Assembly: GCF_010669285.1 (NCBI RefSeq)
Contig: NZ_CP048711.1
Coordinates: 2,294,001-2,358,000, forward strand
Length of the DNA stretch: 64,000 nucleotides
Origin: Kineobactrum salinum
Lineage (GTDB): Bacteria; Pseudomonadota; Gammaproteobacteria; Pseudomonadales; Halieaceae
Direction of reading: 5' to 3'
Position numbers and translations under genes: made by a program. The notes beneath the pieces were generated by a model. That model did no database searches, was not told the origin of the DNA, and was given only the letters and a program-made list of their open reading frames with translations. Shown piece by piece: positions 63,016 to 64,000 of this stretch (positions are counted from its first letter, which is position 1; the number at the start of each line of letters is the position of its first letter).

Positions 63016-64000
63016 GTGCCAGCCGGTCGCAGCGCAGCCCCGGCCCTGTTTCCCGAGGTTGACGTTCAAGGGGACACCGTCATAAGGTATCTTGATACAG
63101 TAGGCCGTGAGTCGCGGGTCCAGCTGCGCGCCGAGGCGTCGCCGCCTGTCCCGGTCCCGTTGGCCGACCCGCCCCTGCGCATTGCGCTGCTGGGTTATCG
63201 CAGCAATCCGCATTCCGGCGGCCAGGGCGTCTATCTGAATTATCTCAGCAAAGCCCTGGTCGAGGCCGGGCATCGTGTCGATGTCATTTCCGGGCCGCCC
63301 TACCCGGTCCTGGACGCCCGAGTGCGGTTGGTCCGGCTGCCAAGCCTGGATCTGTACGAAAATGGTCTGCGGTCGCTGCGAGTGCATCACCTCAGCTCGC
63401 TGGGTAATCTCATCGAATGGGGCAGCAAACTGACGGGCGGTTTTGCTGAACCCTATACGTTTGGCCGGCGGGCGGTGAAATATCTGCGCCGCTATCGGCA
63501 TGACTATGATGTTATCCACGACAACCAGAGTCTCAGCCATGGCATGCTGCAATTGCAGCGGATGGGCCTGCCCCTGCTCACGACGGTGCACCACCCCATC
63601 ACCAATGATCTGCGCATTGCGCTGGGCTCGGCGCGGTCATGGCAACAGCGTCTGATGATCCGGCGCTGGCACTCTTTTCTGCGGATGCAAAAAACGGTGA
63701 TCAAACAGTTGCGGCATGTGGTGACGGTCTCGGACTGCTCGCGCCAGGATATCGCCCGCGATTTCGGCCTGCAGCCGGCGGGCATCGAGCTGGTGCACAA
63801 CGGCATCGATACCGAGGAATTTCGCCCCCTACCCGCGGTGGTCCGCAAACCGTACCGGTTGATGGCGACCGCCTCGGCGGACGCGCCCCTCAAAGGCTTG
63901 CGCTACCTGCTGCTGGCCCATGCCTCGCTGCTGCGGCACTATCCGGATCTGGAATTGTTGGTGGTCGGCAGGCTTCAACCCGGCGGCAAGACCGAGCGAC
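63016..64000 (+). CDS. Family 4 glycosyltransferase, 5' part
   Basis: An open frame runs off the end of the window. The N-terminal Rossmann domain begins LRIALLGYRSNPHSGGQGVY near 63175. Further on are VIHDNQSLSHGML, LTTVHHPITNDLRIALG, VSDCSRQDIARDF and VHNGIDTEEFRPLP, then the start of the C-terminal domain (LLLAHASLLRHYPDLELLVV). Start codon is unsure: GTG 63016 or a later TTG. It is divergent from rfbA, which fits a role in surface polysaccharide with rhamnose. Confidence 0.85.
   Translation, partial: MPAGRSAAPALFPEVDVQGDTVIRYLDTVGRESRVQLRAEASPPVPVPLADPPLRIALLGYRSNPHSGGQGVYLNYLSKALVEAGHRVDVISGPPYPVLDARVRLVRLPSLDLYENGLRSLRVHHLSSLGNLIEWGSKLTGGFAEPYTFGRRAVKYLRRYRHDYDVIHDNQSLSHGMLQLQRMGLPLLTTVHHPITNDLRIALGSARSWQQRLMIRRWHSFLRMQKTVIKQLRHVVTVSDCSRQDIARDFGLQPAGIELVHNGIDTEEFRPLPAVVRKPYRLMATASADAPLKGLRYLLLAHASLLRHYPDLELLVVGRLQPGGKTER

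Overview
The window reads as chromosome of a GC-rich marine gammaproteobacterium. Gene content and family composition (type-2 LeuA, DUF6279 lipoprotein, DUF2058 protein, PiT/DUF47 pair, IPTL-CTERM-like tail) point towards Halieaceae/Cellvibrionales; this placement is inference, because no rRNA or marker gene is present.

Region 1 (1-30.5 kb) is mostly housekeeping: a DUF4168 3' end, a cysteine-synthase-type PLP enzyme with an Lrp regulator, leuA, an alanine/Na+ symporter, a serine/threonine-dehydratase-type enzyme, DUF6279, DUF2058, an MFS exporter, ilvD, an IS5 element, argA, argE, PiT with DUF47, a GspE/PilB-type ATPase (frameshifted), glnE, ilvE, an alpha/beta hydrolase, rfbD and rfbB. Amino-acid biosynthesis (leu, ilv, arg) is a theme. 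Four copies of an unusual long-hairpin element (constant 52-nt loop, different 22-31 bp stem in each copy) sit only in gaps between convergent genes. Region 1 ends with a small surface set: an IPTL-CTERM-like exported protein, a collagen-like repeat protein and a glycosyltransferase (frameshifted).

Region 2 (30.5-36.7 kb) is a bacteriocin/microcin-type export locus: a HlyD-like adaptor, a C39-peptidase ABC transporter, three double-glycine leader peptides on both strands and small membrane proteins that could be immunity proteins. The three peptide genes share the same twin-hairpin element 25-29 nt before the start codon.

Region 3 (about 37.7-58.4 kb) is AT-richer and contains about 25 attC-like sites with mainly minus-strand cassette genes: small membrane proteins, DinB, two GFA-fold proteins, an alpha/beta hydrolase, a truncated class D beta-lactamase and a toxin-antitoxin pair. 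No integrase is present, so it is a CALIN-like array or the distal part of a chromosomal integron. Four IS elements (IS110, IS3, IS256, IS4) have inserted into it. Several insertions can be undone on paper, giving target duplications and the interrupted genes. The IS110 carries a strong candidate bridge RNA whose loop matches its target.

Region 4 (58.4-64 kb) holds a universal stress protein, a CPA2 (Kef-type) antiporter, rfbC, a frameshifted rfbA and the 5' part of a family 4 glycosyltransferase. Together with rfbD/rfbB at 25-27 kb this gives a complete dTDP-L-rhamnose set that is split by 34 kb of accessory DNA.

Four frameshifts are seen. Three (GspE-type ATPase, glycosyltransferase, rfbA) lie at runs of five or six C, so base-calling errors are a real possibility for those genes.
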